Notes: a model not told the origin generated them from the letters alone. Positions 18,571 to 28,160 are shown, counted from the first letter of the stretch. The stretch is 64,000 nt of DNA from Rhizobium brockwellii (GCF_000769405.2 NZ_CP053439.1:3778001-3842000); one strand, 5' to 3'. Made by a program: numbers and translations.

Positions 18571-19593
18571 TCAGGCGCGGGGCCGATGGGGACTGGTGGA
18601 CTGGCGAATACGCATTTCCGGCTTGATCAGATGCATGCCATCAGGCTCATGGCTGCCGGCGAGGCGATCGAGCAGCGCCCGGGCGGCCAGGCGCCCGACC
18701 TCGGCCTGACCGTTCCAGACGGTCGTTAGCGCAGGCGTAGCGATCGAGGCCTCCTCGAGATCGTCATAACCGGTGACGGAAATATCGCGCCCCGGCACCA
18801 GACCGGCGCGCGCAATGCCGTTCATCAGGCCGATCGCCACGAGATCGTTCCAGCAGACGGCTGCGGTCGGCTTCTGCGGTAGCGAAAGGAAATGCACCGC
18901 GGCCTCGAAACCGCCCTGTTTCGAGCGCGGTCCGGGAATGCGCAGGTTCGGATCGACCTCGATGCCGGCCTTACGCAGCGAGTTGACATAACCCTGGTAG
19001 CGATCGCGGCCGGTGGATGTCTGGTCCGTACCGCCGATCATGGCGATCGAGCGATGACCGAGGCCGATCAGGTGGTTGGTGGCAAGCGAAATGCCGTAGC
19101 TGTCGTCGCCGCGATAGGTCGGCAGGTCCTGCCCTTCCATCGAGCGGGCGACCAGGATCGCCGGCATGCCGTTGTCTTCTGCCAGCTGCACGTCCTCAGG
19201 CGGCGTACCGATCGCCGGCGACATGATGACGCCGTCGCCGCCGAGCTGCAGCAGTGTCTCGATGAAGGTGCGCTGCTTTTCGACATTGTCGTAGTGGTTG
19301 GAAAGGATGAAGGTGTGGCGGCTGCGGTCGAGCTCGCTTTCGATCGCCTTCAGGATCTCCCCATAGAAGGGGTTCATGATGTCGTGCACGACGACGCCGA
19401 TGATGCCGGAGCGCGAGGTGCGAAGGCTGGCGGCGCGGCGATTGTAAATATAACCGAGCGCGCGCGCCTGTTCCTTGATCTTCTCCCGCGTATTGCCGGC
19501 GACGAGCGGACTGTCGCGTAAGGCAAGCGATACGGTCGCCGTTGAAATGCCGAGCGTTTCGGCGATCGTCGAAAGCTTGATCTTCTGGACCAC
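18571..19593 (-). CDS. LacI-family transcriptional regulator (first copy)
   Basis: This 340-residue protein has the N-terminal LacI helix-turn-helix (IKLSTIAETLGISTATVSLALRDSPLV) followed by a periplasmic-binding-protein-like sugar domain. I set the start at GTG 19593, which follows GGAGGAGG at 5 bases; the GTG at 19614 has no such site. It precedes the hydroxyacid dehydrogenase in a probable operon. Just upstream, a TTTAATTAAA palindrome (19661-19670) lies in an AT-rich stretch and could be part of its own operator. The effector is unknown. Confidence 0.88.
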   Translation of the reverse strand: MVQKIKLSTIAETLGISTATVSLALRDSPLVAGNTREKIKEQARALGYIYNRRAASLRTSRSGIIGVVVHDIMNPFYGEILKAIESELDRSRHTFILSNHYDNVEKQRTFIETLLQLGGDGVIMSPAIGTPPEDVQLAEDNGMPAILVARSMEGQDLPTYRGDDSYGISLATNHLIGLGHRSIAMIGGTDQTSTGRDRYQGYVNSLRKAGIEVDPNLRIPGPRSKQGGFEAAVHFLSLPQKPTAAVCWNDLVAIGLMNGIARAGLVPGRDISVTGYDDLEEASIATPALTTVWNGQAEVGRLAARALLDRLAGSHEPDGMHLIKPEMRIRQSTSPHRPRA

Positions 19594-19710
19594 GTGTCCT
19601 CCTCCAGGCAGCACGCAAGCAGCAAGACCCCGCCAGCAAACCGGCGCGGCCCTTAAAATGTTTAATTAAAAGATTTAATCGGTGGAAGCAATTCGTCTTT
19701 CGGGGAAATT

Positions 19711-20223
19711 TCAGTCTTCGTCCGGTTCTTCGATATGAATGGCTTCGGCCTGCAGATTGGCATCGATCGCCTTCAGCAAGCGGACGAGATTGCGAATTTC
19801 CTTCTCGGAGAACTCCTGCGTCGCCAGGCTGTCGCAGGCCGAGGCCGCCATCTCGATCCCCTGAACGCTGCCGCGGCCGAGTTCGGTGAGATAGACCTTG
19901 GTGAGGCGCGCATCTTCCGCATCGGGCTTGCGCTCGAGGAAGCCCTGCGCCTCCATGCGGCCGATCGTGCGTGTCATTGTCGGCGCCTTGACGCCGAGCT
20001 TCTGGGCAAGGCCGCCGGCCGTCATGCCGTCGCTCTCGGCAAGCGAGAGAATGACGCCATCCTGGCCGGCATAGAGGCCGCTTTCGAGCAGGTTGCGCGA
20101 GAGCACTGTCCGCATGGAACGTGCCGCCTGGGTCAGAGCCGGGGAGAGATCGACGAGCGTATACTCGGTCTGGTCCTTCTTCTTGGACTTGTTCTTTTTG
20201 CCGTCCTTGTGCTTCTTTCCCAT
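19711..20223 (-). CDS. MarR-family transcriptional regulator
   Basis: About 170 residues with a Lys-rich N-terminus (MGKKHKDGKKNKSKKKDQ) and a winged-helix domain containing LAQKLGVKAPTMTRTIGRMEAQGFLERKPDAEDARL, the MarR recognition helix and wing (partly quoted). I start it at the ATG at 20223, with AAGGG six bases upstream; the ATG at 20229 is an alternative. The basic N-terminal tail is unusual for MarR proteins and may contact DNA. It is divergent from the creatininase gene, 85 bases away, which is a candidate target. Confidence 0.85.
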   Translation of the reverse strand: MGKKHKDGKKNKSKKKDQTEYTLVDLSPALTQAARSMRTVLSRNLLESGLYAGQDGVILSLAESDGMTAGGLAQKLGVKAPTMTRTIGRMEAQGFLERKPDAEDARLTKVYLTELGRGSVQGIEMAASACDSLATQEFSEKEIRNLVRLLKAIDANLQAEAIHIEEPDED

Positions 20224-20308
20224 AGCCATCCCTTTGATCTTTAAGCCCCGGCGCCGCTGCGATATGACATTGCTCAGGATCTCGTCATAAACAAGAGGCA
20301 ACGACCGG

Positions 20309-21097
20309 ATGATGACACCTTCGCCGCGCTTCGAGGACGGCAACCCGGCCTTTGCACCTGACGGGCGCCGCTTGATCGCCGTGCTGCCGCTCGGCGCCCA
20401 TGAACAGCACGGCCCTCACCTGCCCTTCGAAACCGACACTCTGATTGCCGAAGGCATAGCCGGGCGATTGAAGATAGCCTTGCCCGCCGGCCTACCGGTC
20501 ACCTTCCTGCCCGCCGAATCCATCGGCTATTCCATAGAGCATATGGATGTTGAAGGAACGAAGACGCTTGCCTTCGACGAAGCGGTAAACCGCTGGCTCG
20601 GCATCGCCGAGGGATTGGCAAAGCAGGGCATCCGCAAATTCGTGATGCTGAACGCCCATGGCGGCAATTCGCCCGTCATATCGATCGTCGCGACCGAGGC
20701 GCGAGTCCGCTTTGCCATGCTGGCGGTGGCAACGAGCTGGACCCGTTTCGGCGTGCCGGATGGCGTGGTCACGCCGGAGGAAAAGGCGATCGGCATCCAT
20801 GGCGGCGATATCGAGACCTCGGTGATGCTGGCGCTTCATCCCGATAAGGTAGATATGGCGAAGGCGGCGGACTTTTCCTCGCGACAAACGGAATTCGCCG
20901 AGCGCTTCAAACATCTGCGCGCCTACGGACCACACACCTTCGGCTGGAAGATGTCGGATCTCAATACGGAAGGCGTGGCGGGCAACGCCGCGGCTGCGAC
21001 GGTGCAAAAGGGCGAGGCGCTAATTGCGCATGCGGTCAAGGGACTGGTGGAACTGCTGGAGGATGTCGATGCATTTGACATCACTCAGCTGCGGTAA
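20309..21097 (+). CDS. Creatininase family amidohydrolase
   Basis: This 262-residue protein has the creatininase metal-binding pattern: LGAHEQHGPHLPFETD (Glu, His, Asp ligands), LNAHGGNSP and GIHGGDIETS. The family includes creatinine amidohydrolases and related enzymes such as MftE, with a di-metal site. The substrate cannot be read from the sequence. The start could be either of two adjacent ATGs (20309, 20312), after AGAGGCAACG. It is divergent from the MarR gene. Confidence 0.88.
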   Translation: MMTPSPRFEDGNPAFAPDGRRLIAVLPLGAHEQHGPHLPFETDTLIAEGIAGRLKIALPAGLPVTFLPAESIGYSIEHMDVEGTKTLAFDEAVNRWLGIAEGLAKQGIRKFVMLNAHGGNSPVISIVATEARVRFAMLAVATSWTRFGVPDGVVTPEEKAIGIHGGDIETSVMLALHPDKVDMAKAADFSSRQTEFAERFKHLRAYGPHTFGWKMSDLNTEGVAGNAAAATVQKGEALIAHAVKGLVELLEDVDAFDITQLR

Positions 21098-21132
21098 ATA
21101 TGGGTCGTCTGCGCCGCGCAAACGATGTGATC

Positions 21133-21146
21133 TTATAACATTATAA
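21133..21146. promoter_or_regulatory. AT-rich palindromic operator, possibly Zur-type
   Basis: TTATAACATTATAA, two TTATAA halves around CA, lies 7 to 20 bases upstream of the -35 of the COG0523 gene. Zur sites of alphaproteobacteria have TGTTATAACA-like cores, and COG0523 genes are often Zur targets. The match is loose, so this is a suggestion only. Confidence 0.35.
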
Positions 21147-21152
21147 AACCCT

Positions 21153-21181
21153 TTGAACTGCCACGCTCAAGCCATTATATG
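21153..21181 (+). promoter_or_regulatory. Predicted promoter of the COG0523-WD40 operon
   Basis: TTGAAC (21153-21158) and TATATG (21176-21181) are 17 bases apart, a strong sigma70-like pair. The leader to the ATG at 21246 would be about 58 bases. Confidence 0.6.
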
Positions 21182-21245
21182 AGACCAACCGTTCAAGCAG
21201 CCGATCCCAAGCCGCTCGTCCGCACGCCTAATCCTAGAGGTTCTC

Positions 21246-22349
21246 ATGACCGACGCGATCTCCACCCTGAAGCCCATTCCCGTTACCGTGCTCACCGGTT
21301 ATCTCGGCGCCGGCAAGACGACGCTGCTCAACCGCATTCTCTCCGAAAATCACGGCAAGAAATATGCGGTCATCGTCAATGAATTCGGCGAAATCGGCAT
21401 CGACAACGACCTGATCGTCGAGTCGGACGAGGAAATCTACGAGATGAACAATGGCTGCGTCTGTTGCACGGTGCGCGGCGACCTGATCCGCGTCGTCGAA
21501 GGCCTGATGCGCCGTCCCGGCCGCTTCGACGGCATCATCGTCGAAACGACGGGCCTTGCCGATCCAGTGCCGGTCGCCCAGACCTTCTTCATGGATGATG
21601 ACGTGCGCGCCAAGACCGAGCTCGACGCCGTCGTCGCCCTCGTCGATGCCAAGCACCTGCCGCTGCGCCTGAAGGACAGCCGCGAGGCCGAGGACCAGAT
21701 CGCCTTCGCCGATGTCGTCATCATCAACAAGAGCGACCTCGTGACCCCGGAAGAACTTGATGTGATCGAGGATATCGTCCGCGCCATCAACCCGGCCGCC
21801 CGCGTCTACAAGACCAGCCGCTCGGGCGTCGATCTCGCTCGCGTGCTCGATCAGGGCGCCTTCAACCTGGAGCGCGCGCTCGAAAACGATCCGCATTTCC
21901 TTGAGCAAGGCCATGACGACCATGTCTGCGGCCCCGATTGCGATCACGACCACCACCATCATGACCATGATCATCAGCATGGTGACCACGGCCACGACCA
22001 TCATCACCATGGCGCCCATCAACATGGCGCGATGTCGGCGATCCACGATGTAACGGTGCAGTCGGTGTCGCTGCGCGGCGGCGAGATGAACCCGGAGCGC
22101 TTCTTCCCCTGGATCCAGAAGATCACCCAGACCCAGGGGCCGAATATTCTGCGTCTCAAGGGCATCATCGCCTTCAAGGACGATCCCGAGCGGTATGTCG
22201 TTCAGGGCGTGCACATGATCATCGAGGGCGACCACCAGCGACCGTGGAAAGAAGGCGAAAAGCACGAGAGCCGTCTCGTCTTCATCGGCCGCGAACTTGA
22301 CCGCGAGAAGCTCGAAGCCTCCTTCAAGGCCTGCGAGGCAGCCGCCTGA
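21246..22349 (+). CDS. COG0523 (CobW-like) GTPase metallochaperone
   Basis: The 367-residue protein is a G3E GTPase of the COG0523 family. The P-loop is GYLGAGKTT (residues 18-26), the metal-binding CxCC motif is [11 protein letters not shown] (CVCC 71-74), and the base-specificity motif is NKSD (161-164). A His-rich stretch at about 222-260 contains 18 histidines and two cysteines, as in zinc-handling members. The C-terminal CobW domain follows. These proteins insert or deliver zinc or other metals. The stop overlaps the WD40 start (TGATG). Confidence 0.92.
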   Translation: MTDAISTLKPIPVTVLTGYLGAGKTTLLNRILSENHGKKYAVIVNEFGEIGIDNDLIVESDEEIYEMNNGCVCCTVRGDLIRVVEGLMRRPGRFDGIIVETTGLADPVPVAQTFFMDDDVRAKTELDAVVALVDAKHLPLRLKDSREAEDQIAFADVVIINKSDLVTPEELDVIEDIVRAINPAARVYKTSRSGVDLARVLDQGAFNLERALENDPHFLEQGHDDHVCGPDCDHDHHHHDHDHQHGDHGHDHHHHGAHQHGAMSAIHDVTVQSVSLRGGEMNPERFFPWIQKITQTQGPNILRLKGIIAFKDDPERYVVQGVHMIIEGDHQRPWKEGEKHESRLVFIGRELDREKLEASFKACEAAA

Positions 22350-23338
22350 TGCCGACAGTTGCACCGCTTGATCTCGACGGCCACGTTCTGGCCGTCGAAT
22401 TTTTAGGTGATGTTCCCTTCTTCGCAAGCGCAAACGGTACATTCCACCGGCTGGACGGCGGCGACAGGGTTTCCGAAGCCCACCAGGGCATGCTCACCGC
22501 GATCCGTGATCCCTACAGCGAGAGCCTGATCTCGGGCGGCGAGGACGGCAAGGTGCTGCGCATTGCCGCCGACGGCAGCGTCAGCGAAATCGCGACCGCG
22601 CCGCGCAAGTGGATTTCGCAGGTCGCAGCCGGCCCGCAGGGTGCCGTTGCCTATTCCTACGGCAAGAGTTCGCTCGTGCGCCTTGCCGACGGCACGACCA
22701 AGGAATTCCCCGAGGAGCGCACGGTCGAGGGCCTTGCCTTTGCACCGAAAGGCCTGCGCATCGCGGCGGCGCGCTACAACGGCGTGTCGCTGCACTGGAT
22801 CGGCATGAACGCCAAGCCGGTCGATCTGGAATGGAAGGGTGCGCATACCGGCGTCACCTTCTCGCCCGATGGTAATTTCCTCGTCACCTCGATGCAGGAA
22901 AACGCACTGCACGGCTGGAAGCTCGACATCAAGCCCGGTACCGAAGCCCGCCACATGCGCATGACCGGCTACCCCGCCAAGGTGAAATCGCTCTCCTGGT
23001 CGGTCAAGGGCAAGTGGCTCGCGTCTTCAGGCGCGCCTGCGGCAATCGTTTGGCCCTTCCAGGGCAAGGACGGGCCGATGGGCAAGGCGCCGATGGAGCT
23101 CGGCACCCGCGCCAATATCATGGCGACCGCGGTGAAGTTCCATCCGCTCGAAGACATCCTCGCCATCGGCTTCATCGACGGTATGATCCTGGCCGTGCGC
23201 ATCACCGACAGCAAGGAAGCGCTGCTGCGCCGACCCGGCAAGGGCGCGATCACGGCGATGAGCTGGAGCAAAAACGGCAAGCTGCTCGCCTTCGGCTCGG
23301 AAGCCGGCGATTGCGGCGTCGTCGACATTTCGGCTTGA
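22349..23338 (+). CDS. WD40-repeat protein coupled to the COG0523 gene
   Basis: This 329-residue protein is a cytoplasmic beta-propeller without a signal peptide. WD40-type repeats are visible as VTFSPDGNFLVTS, VKSLSWSVKGKWLAS, VKFHPLEDILAIGFIDG and ITAMSWSKNGKLLAFGS, with blades ending in GEDGKVLRI-type strands. Its ATG shares one base with the COG0523 stop, so translation is probably coupled and the two proteins may interact. WD40 proteins act as scaffolds; a role in presenting a client metalloprotein is my inference. Confidence 0.85.
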   Translation: MPTVAPLDLDGHVLAVEFLGDVPFFASANGTFHRLDGGDRVSEAHQGMLTAIRDPYSESLISGGEDGKVLRIAADGSVSEIATAPRKWISQVAAGPQGAVAYSYGKSSLVRLADGTTKEFPEERTVEGLAFAPKGLRIAAARYNGVSLHWIGMNAKPVDLEWKGAHTGVTFSPDGNFLVTSMQENALHGWKLDIKPGTEARHMRMTGYPAKVKSLSWSVKGKWLASSGAPAAIVWPFQGKDGPMGKAPMELGTRANIMATAVKFHPLEDILAIGFIDGMILAVRITDSKEALLRRPGKGAITAMSWSKNGKLLAFGSEAGDCGVVDISA

Positions 23339-23344
23339 GGCCCG

Positions 23345-23848
23345 TTGTCGGCAATGGACGGTGCCCTGATGGAACCCGAAATCATGGCGCTCACCGCCGA
23401 TCACATGCAGGCGGCGGCCGGAATCAGACATGTCACCCTGTGGGAACGGCTGCCCTGGCTGCCTGATGTGCATACGCCCGAGGAAGAGGAGCAGTACTGG
23501 CGCATGCATCTGCTGCCGAATTGCTCGATCCTCGGCGCTGCCATGGGCAACCGGCTCGTCGGTGTCATCGCCTATGGCGACAACTGGATAGAGCAGCTTT
23601 ACGTTCTCCCCGGGTTCCAGGGCATGGGCATCGGCTCCTCCCTCCTTGGCTGCGCTAAGGAGGAGATGAACGAGATCAAGCTCTGGACGTTTCAGCGTAA
23701 TGCGGGCGCTCGCGCTTTCTACGAACGGCACGGTTTTATCGCCGAGGAGGAGACCGATGGCGCCGATAACGAAGAACGCGAGCCTGATGTACTCTATCAT
23801 TGGCGCCGGCTTCCGGAGCTGACTGCTCGCCTGCAGCCATCCGGCTAG
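23345..23848 (+). CDS. GNAT-family N-acetyltransferase
   Basis: Up to 167 residues with GNAT motif A (QLYVLPGFQGMGIGSSLLG) and motif B (TFQRNAGARAFYERHGF). It follows the WD40 gene by 6 bases and is probably the third gene of that operon. The start is uncertain: TTG at 23345 fits the GAGG upstream, while ATGs at 23354 and 23369 lack clear ribosome-binding sites. The acceptor substrate is unknown. Confidence 0.75.
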   Translation: MSAMDGALMEPEIMALTADHMQAAAGIRHVTLWERLPWLPDVHTPEEEEQYWRMHLLPNCSILGAAMGNRLVGVIAYGDNWIEQLYVLPGFQGMGIGSSLLGCAKEEMNEIKLWTFQRNAGARAFYERHGFIAEEETDGADNEEREPDVLYHWRRLPELTARLQPSG

Positions 23849-23969
23849 AATATGCTATCGGACCCAAGGCCATAGGATATCGGGGCTTGCCAAACGCCTT
23901 GCCCGGGCGAAACATGAAGCACGGTAGGAAGCGCTTTGCGCGCCACCTTGGCTGACAGAGGAAACGAGA

Positions 23970-24788
23970 ATGTCGAAATCGACCGGCCTCGGTTTGACCG
24001 AACAACAGCCGCAGGCTTTGGGCGACGCATCCGTCTGGACCGTGATCCGCGCCGAGGCCGTTGAACTCGCCGTACGCGAGCCGATATTGCAGCAGCTGCT
24101 TGCCGCTCAGGTAACGGACACCGCTGGCAACGATGAGATCATCGCCCGCGTGCTGGCCGCGCGGCTCTCCGTGGCGCAGGTGGAAACAGGTGATCTCTTC
24201 GATCTCATCCTGTCCACACTTGATGGCGATATCATGCGGAAGGTCGAGGCCGATCTCATCGCCGTGCGCGAGCGCGATCCGGCCTGCACGACATTTCTGC
24301 ACGCGCTTCTCAATCTCAAGGGCTTTCATGCGCTGCAGACGCATCGTATCGCCCATGCGCTCTGGGTCTCCGGCCGTCCGGAGATCGCCAGTTGGCTCGC
24401 CAATCTCGTTTCGCTGGTCTTCGGCCCGGATATCCATCCGGCGGCGCGGATAGGCGCGTCCATCATGCTCGACCACGGTTCGGGCATCGTCATCGGCGAA
24501 ACGGCTGTCATCGAGGATGAAGTGTCCATCCTGCAGAACGTCACGCTCGGCGGCACCGGCAAGGAGACCGGCGACCGCCACCCGAAGATCCGACACGGCG
24601 TGATGATCGGCGCGGGCGCCAAGATCCTCGGCAATATCGAAATCGGCGCCTTCAGCAAAGTCGCCGCCGGCAGCGTCGTGCTCAAGTCGGTTCCCACGCA
24701 TTGCACAGTCGCCGGCGTGCCGGCGACGCTCGTGCGCGTCCACCGCGTCGACGAAATCCCGGCCGAGACGATGGATCAGAATATCTAG
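23970..24788 (+). CDS. cysE: Serine O-acetyltransferase
   Basis: This 272-residue enzyme makes O-acetylserine from serine and acetyl-CoA, the first step of cysteine synthesis. The N-terminal helical domain (VIRAEAVELAVREP) is followed by a left-handed beta-helix of hexapeptide repeats. Active-site segments are visible: DIHPAARIG, MLDHGSGIVIGETAVIED and VTLGGTGKETGDRHPKI. The C-terminal tail ends in DQNI; the terminal Ile is the residue that docks into cysteine synthase in CysE enzymes. The TAG stop lies within the start of a repeat element. Confidence 0.95.
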   Translation: MSKSTGLGLTEQQPQALGDASVWTVIRAEAVELAVREPILQQLLAAQVTDTAGNDEIIARVLAARLSVAQVETGDLFDLILSTLDGDIMRKVEADLIAVRERDPACTTFLHALLNLKGFHALQTHRIAHALWVSGRPEIASWLANLVSLVFGPDIHPAARIGASIMLDHGSGIVIGETAVIEDEVSILQNVTLGGTGKETGDRHPKIRHGVMIGAGAKILGNIEIGAFSKVAAGSVVLKSVPTHCTVAGVPATLVRVHRVDEIPAETMDQNI

Positions 24789-24840
24789 AGCAATTCCAGC
24801 AAAAGTGCGCAGCGGAATTGCGCAAAGGCAATGAGATAGA
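24786..24840. repeat. Small palindromic rhizobial-type repeat
   Basis: TAGAGCAATTCC is followed by AAAAGTGCGCAGCGG and GGAATTG; CAATTCC (24791-24797) pairs with GGAATTG (24814-24820). The core AAAAGTGCGCAGCGG recurs in modified form at 33582-33596 (minus strand) and 59107-59120. The element supplies the cysE stop codon. Confidence 0.55.
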
Positions 24841-24872
24841 GCCGCTCCGAGATAGGAACATTCGCCCGGTTC

Positions 24873-26030
24873 CTACGCGGCCTGCTGATTTTCTCCGAAG
24901 ACTTCGACCCGGTTGCGGCCTTCGCGCTTCGAGCGATAGAGCGCCTCGTCCGCCTTCTGCATCAGCCGCTCAAAATCTCCGCCGCTTTGCGAGCGCGCGG
25001 CAACGCCGATGCTCAGCGTCGGAAAGACGGCCAGATCCGGCCGCTGCAGGACGGCGGTGGCGAAGGCGAGACGGATGCGCTCGGCAATCGCCACCGCATC
25101 TTGCCCGGAAACATTTTTCAGCACCGCTAGGAACTCATCCCCACCTTGACGGGCAAGCAGGTCGTCGGAGCCCATGATGCTTCTCGAAACACTGGCGAAA
25201 AGCCGCAGGATGTCGTCGCCGGCGGCATGGCCATGCCTGTCGTTCAGCTGCTTGAAATGGTCGATGTCGATGATCAGCAGCGATACCGGCTGAGAACCGA
25301 GCGCCGGCAGATGCTGGGCAAGGCCACCGCGATTGAGGGCGCCGGTCAGCGGATCGTGGTGAGCGAGTTCCGTCAGCTGATTTCGGCTGCGCTCGGCGGC
25401 CATCAGCACCATCGCCATGCTGCGCAGCATGATGAACGCGACCGCCGATACCGCCATCCAGCTATGAATTGCACTGCCGCCGAAAGAATCCGGCCCACCG
25501 ATCTCACCGGTCGCCGCGAGAATGCTGCGAACCGCAAAGATCGCCGCAGTGCAAATATAGAGGCCGACAAGCAAGGCTGCCGAATAAAGCCTCTCGCGCC
25601 GGGCAATGATGATTGCCTCCCTTGCGACGGCAAGATCGCACAGGCAGCAGATGACGGAGACGTAGAGGAGCCTCGCCGAGACTGCCGAGGGATCGCTGAC
25701 GATAAGCGCGATAGGAACGCTGACGAGCAAGATGGCAAGCCAGAAAGTGCGTTGGTCGAGCGCTCGTCCCGAAAACACCCGCACGGCAAAGAACATCAGC
25801 ATGTAGCCGGCGATGGTGACGATATTGCCGCCGTCGATCGAGACGGAGGTTGGAACGAGATTGCGCAACGCGACGAGGAAGGATCCGACGCCGACAAGAA
25901 GGTTGCTCAAACCCCACCAGAGCGGCCACCTCTCGAAGCGGCCGGTCGCATAGGCTGCAAGCTGGAGAATGCCCAGCACGAAACAGCTCACGGCAACAAT
26001 GAAATAGATTGTCCTGAGATCCAGCAGCAT
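24873..26030 (-). CDS. Membrane diguanylate cyclase (GGDEF)
   Basis: The 385-residue protein has seven or so membrane helices in the first ~200 residues and a C-terminal GGDEF domain with intact RQGGDEF and substrate region LTGALNRGGL. IDHFKQLNDRHGHAAGD is the expected metal-binding region. The product-inhibition RxxD site upstream of GGDEF is missing (GSDD at that place), so feedback control by c-di-GMP may be weak. It should make c-di-GMP in response to a membrane signal. It is monocistronic; GGGAAAG precedes the ATG. Confidence 0.9.
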   Translation of the reverse strand: MLLDLRTIYFIVAVSCFVLGILQLAAYATGRFERWPLWWGLSNLLVGVGSFLVALRNLVPTSVSIDGGNIVTIAGYMLMFFAVRVFSGRALDQRTFWLAILLVSVPIALIVSDPSAVSARLLYVSVICCLCDLAVAREAIIIARRERLYSAALLVGLYICTAAIFAVRSILAATGEIGGPDSFGGSAIHSWMAVSAVAFIMLRSMAMVLMAAERSRNQLTELAHHDPLTGALNRGGLAQHLPALGSQPVSLLIIDIDHFKQLNDRHGHAAGDDILRLFASVSRSIMGSDDLLARQGGDEFLAVLKNVSGQDAVAIAERIRLAFATAVLQRPDLAVFPTLSIGVAARSQSGGDFERLMQKADEALYRSKREGRNRVEVFGENQQAA

Positions 26031-26194
26031 GGCGCTTTCCCGAAATTCTCGCGGAACTTACAGCAAGCGTTTTGCGGTTTGATTGGGCGCTTCGCTAAGA
26101 ATTTAACGATCGCGGGGTTTTCCTGCGGCATAATGCAACAATTCAAGCGTTTCCAGCGTCCCTTGCGCGTCTGCAAAGACGCGCGGCGCTGTTT

Positions 26195-27223
26195 TCAGGC
26201 GGCCCGTACCGCTCCGATGATGTCCGCCAACAGACCGTGCAGCAAGTCCCTGTAGCCGTTTCGGGCAGACGGACCGCTCTCTTCCGAGGTCATAACGACG
26301 GTGAGATCGAGCGACGGCACGATATAAAGCATCTGCCCGCCATACCCCCAGGCGAAATGCACCTGCTCGCCGCCGATCTGCCGCGTGAACCAGGCATAGC
26401 CATATTCATCGCCCGAGAAGCGCGAGTTGGTGCGCTGCTGCCACGACTGGGAGATCCAGTCGGCAGGGACGATCTGGCGGCCGTCGGCGGTCTTGCCGCC
26501 GTTGCGGTAGAGTTCGCCGAAGGCAAGCAGGGAGCGGGCGCTCATCGCCATCTGATTGCCGCCGAGATAGATGCCCTGCGGATCGCGCTCCCATGCACCG
26601 ATGCGAAAACCGTCGACCGGACCCAACCATTCGCGCGCCAACACCAGCGTCGGCCGCCGGCCGACCTTGGTGAGAATGGCCGACAGCAGATGCGTGGATG
26701 CGGTGGAATAAAGCATCTCGCCACCGGGCTGATCGACGAAAGGCTGCGACAGCGCAAAGCGCACCCAGTTGCGCGAGGAGACCCAGCGGCCGTAGTTCGC
26801 CCCCGACATGCGATCGAGCCCAGCCTGCATGGAGAGAAGATTGCCGATGGTAATGTCGTTGATGCGCGGGTCGGGCGTTACAGGGAGATCGGCCTTGAGG
26901 ATCGGTGCGATCTTCTGATCCGGCCCCTCAAGCAGGCCTTTGTCGATGGCGATACCGACTAGCGCCGAAATGATCGACTTCGAAGCGGATTTAATATTGG
27001 TCGATTCCGAGGGCGAATGACCACGAAACCCACGTTCGCTGAGCACGCGCCCATCGCGAGCGACGATCACCGTCTTCAAAGGCCGCATCGCCGGATCGCT
27101 CGCCGCGCGATCGAGACGCGGACCAAGCCCGCCAACGGCGGAAGCCGTGCTCTGGGCAGCAGCCGGCCCCGTTGCGGCAAGCGGCAGGCAGAGGAGAAGC
27201 AGAAGGGGGAGAATGCGGATCAT
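26195..27223 (-). CDS. Beta-lactamase-family serine hydrolase (exported)
   Basis: A 342-residue protein with a signal peptide (MIRILPLLLLLCLPLAATGPAAA). The catalytic SxxK is SASK in NIKSASKSIISALVG. The second motif region reads LYSTASTHLL, with Thr where YSN is usual, and a WGYGGQ stretch stands near the KTG position. This is the class C beta-lactamase/penicillin-binding-protein fold, used by many esterases and D-amino-acid hydrolases. The exact substrate is open. The start at ATG 27223 is preferred because it gives the signal peptide; the ribosome-binding site is weak. Confidence 0.85.
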   Translation of the reverse strand: MIRILPLLLLLCLPLAATGPAAAQSTASAVGGLGPRLDRAASDPAMRPLKTVIVARDGRVLSERGFRGHSPSESTNIKSASKSIISALVGIAIDKGLLEGPDQKIAPILKADLPVTPDPRINDITIGNLLSMQAGLDRMSGANYGRWVSSRNWVRFALSQPFVDQPGGEMLYSTASTHLLSAILTKVGRRPTLVLAREWLGPVDGFRIGAWERDPQGIYLGGNQMAMSARSLLAFGELYRNGGKTADGRQIVPADWISQSWQQRTNSRFSGDEYGYAWFTRQIGGEQVHFAWGYGGQMLYIVPSLDLTVVMTSEESGPSARNGYRDLLHGLLADIIGAVRAA

Positions 27224-27475
27224 GTGGCGCAAGATAGGATATCGCAGCGATATGTTCGCATGCCGGCGCCACTTTTCACGCGATTGTGTTTCCGCGTGCG
27301 CCGGCGCCTTCTCGAAACTTGATGCTAGAAAGATAATCCGCGCCGCAACCACACCAAGCCCGCCTGCCTGGGTGGTCAAACGGCGCGGATATTACCAGCC
27401 GGGGGAAAAGTTCCCAACCTGGCCGGCCGGTCGGCGCAGCCTTACAAGCGCCGCGCGTCTTTTCGAATCGATGCG

Positions 27476-28066
27476 CTAGGCTGTGCGGCGAACCGGGGCA
27501 CCGGCCAGCATGCGTCCCGAGGCGACGATCATGCCGGCCGCGCCGTCAAGCCAGCCTTCCGTGAGCTCGAGCGCCAGAAAGCGCGAGCGTTCAAACGGAC
27601 CCGGCATGACAAGATGGCGGGCCTTTTCGGCAAAGAAGCCGAAGCGCTCGTAATAGGCAGCATCGCCGACGAGCAGGACGGCGCCATGCCCGCGCTTCTT
27701 CGCTTCGAGGATCGCCGCGCGCATCAGCGCCGAGCCGATGCCCTTGCCGCCGTGATGCGGCGCAATGGCGAGCGGTCCAAGCAGCAGCGTATTGATCGGC
27801 GTGCCTTCGTCATTGACGCCGGCCTCGATGTTCCAAAGCCGCACCGTGCCGATGACATGGCCGTCGCGATCGCGCGCGACGAGCGCAAGGCCCTCGGCCG
27901 GAACGCGGTTGCGGCGGATCTTCTCCGACGACTTCTTGCGGCGATCCGGGCCCATGACGCGGTCGAGCAGGTTTTCACGCGCAACGACATCCGAAGGATT
28001 CTCGGCGTCGATGGCGAAAGTGGTAGGCGCAAAGAATGCGCGGACAGAATCAAGAACAGCGGCCAT
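27476..28066 (-). CDS. GNAT-family N-acetyltransferase (YhbS-like)
   Basis: This 196-residue protein has the acetyl-CoA site LGPLAIAPHHGGKGIGSALMRAAI followed by GDAAYYERFGF (partly quoted), the layout of YhbS-type GNATs. The N-terminal ~60 residues carry basic stretches (GPDRRKKSSEKIRR). It is a single gene that precedes the decarboxylase locus. The substrate cannot be told. Confidence 0.82.
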   Translation of the reverse strand: MAAVLDSVRAFFAPTTFAIDAENPSDVVARENLLDRVMGPDRRKKSSEKIRRNRVPAEGLALVARDRDGHVIGTVRLWNIEAGVNDEGTPINTLLLGPLAIAPHHGGKGIGSALMRAAILEAKKRGHGAVLLVGDAAYYERFGFFAEKARHLVMPGPFERSRFLALELTEGWLDGAAGMIVASGRMLAGAPVRRTA

Positions 28067-28160
28067 CTTGGCCTCCCGTACCCAATACCGTTATCAGCGG
28101 CGATGAAGGAAAATTGTGAAGTTGCCGCCCCGGCTGGTTACGGGGCCGGCGGAAACGACC

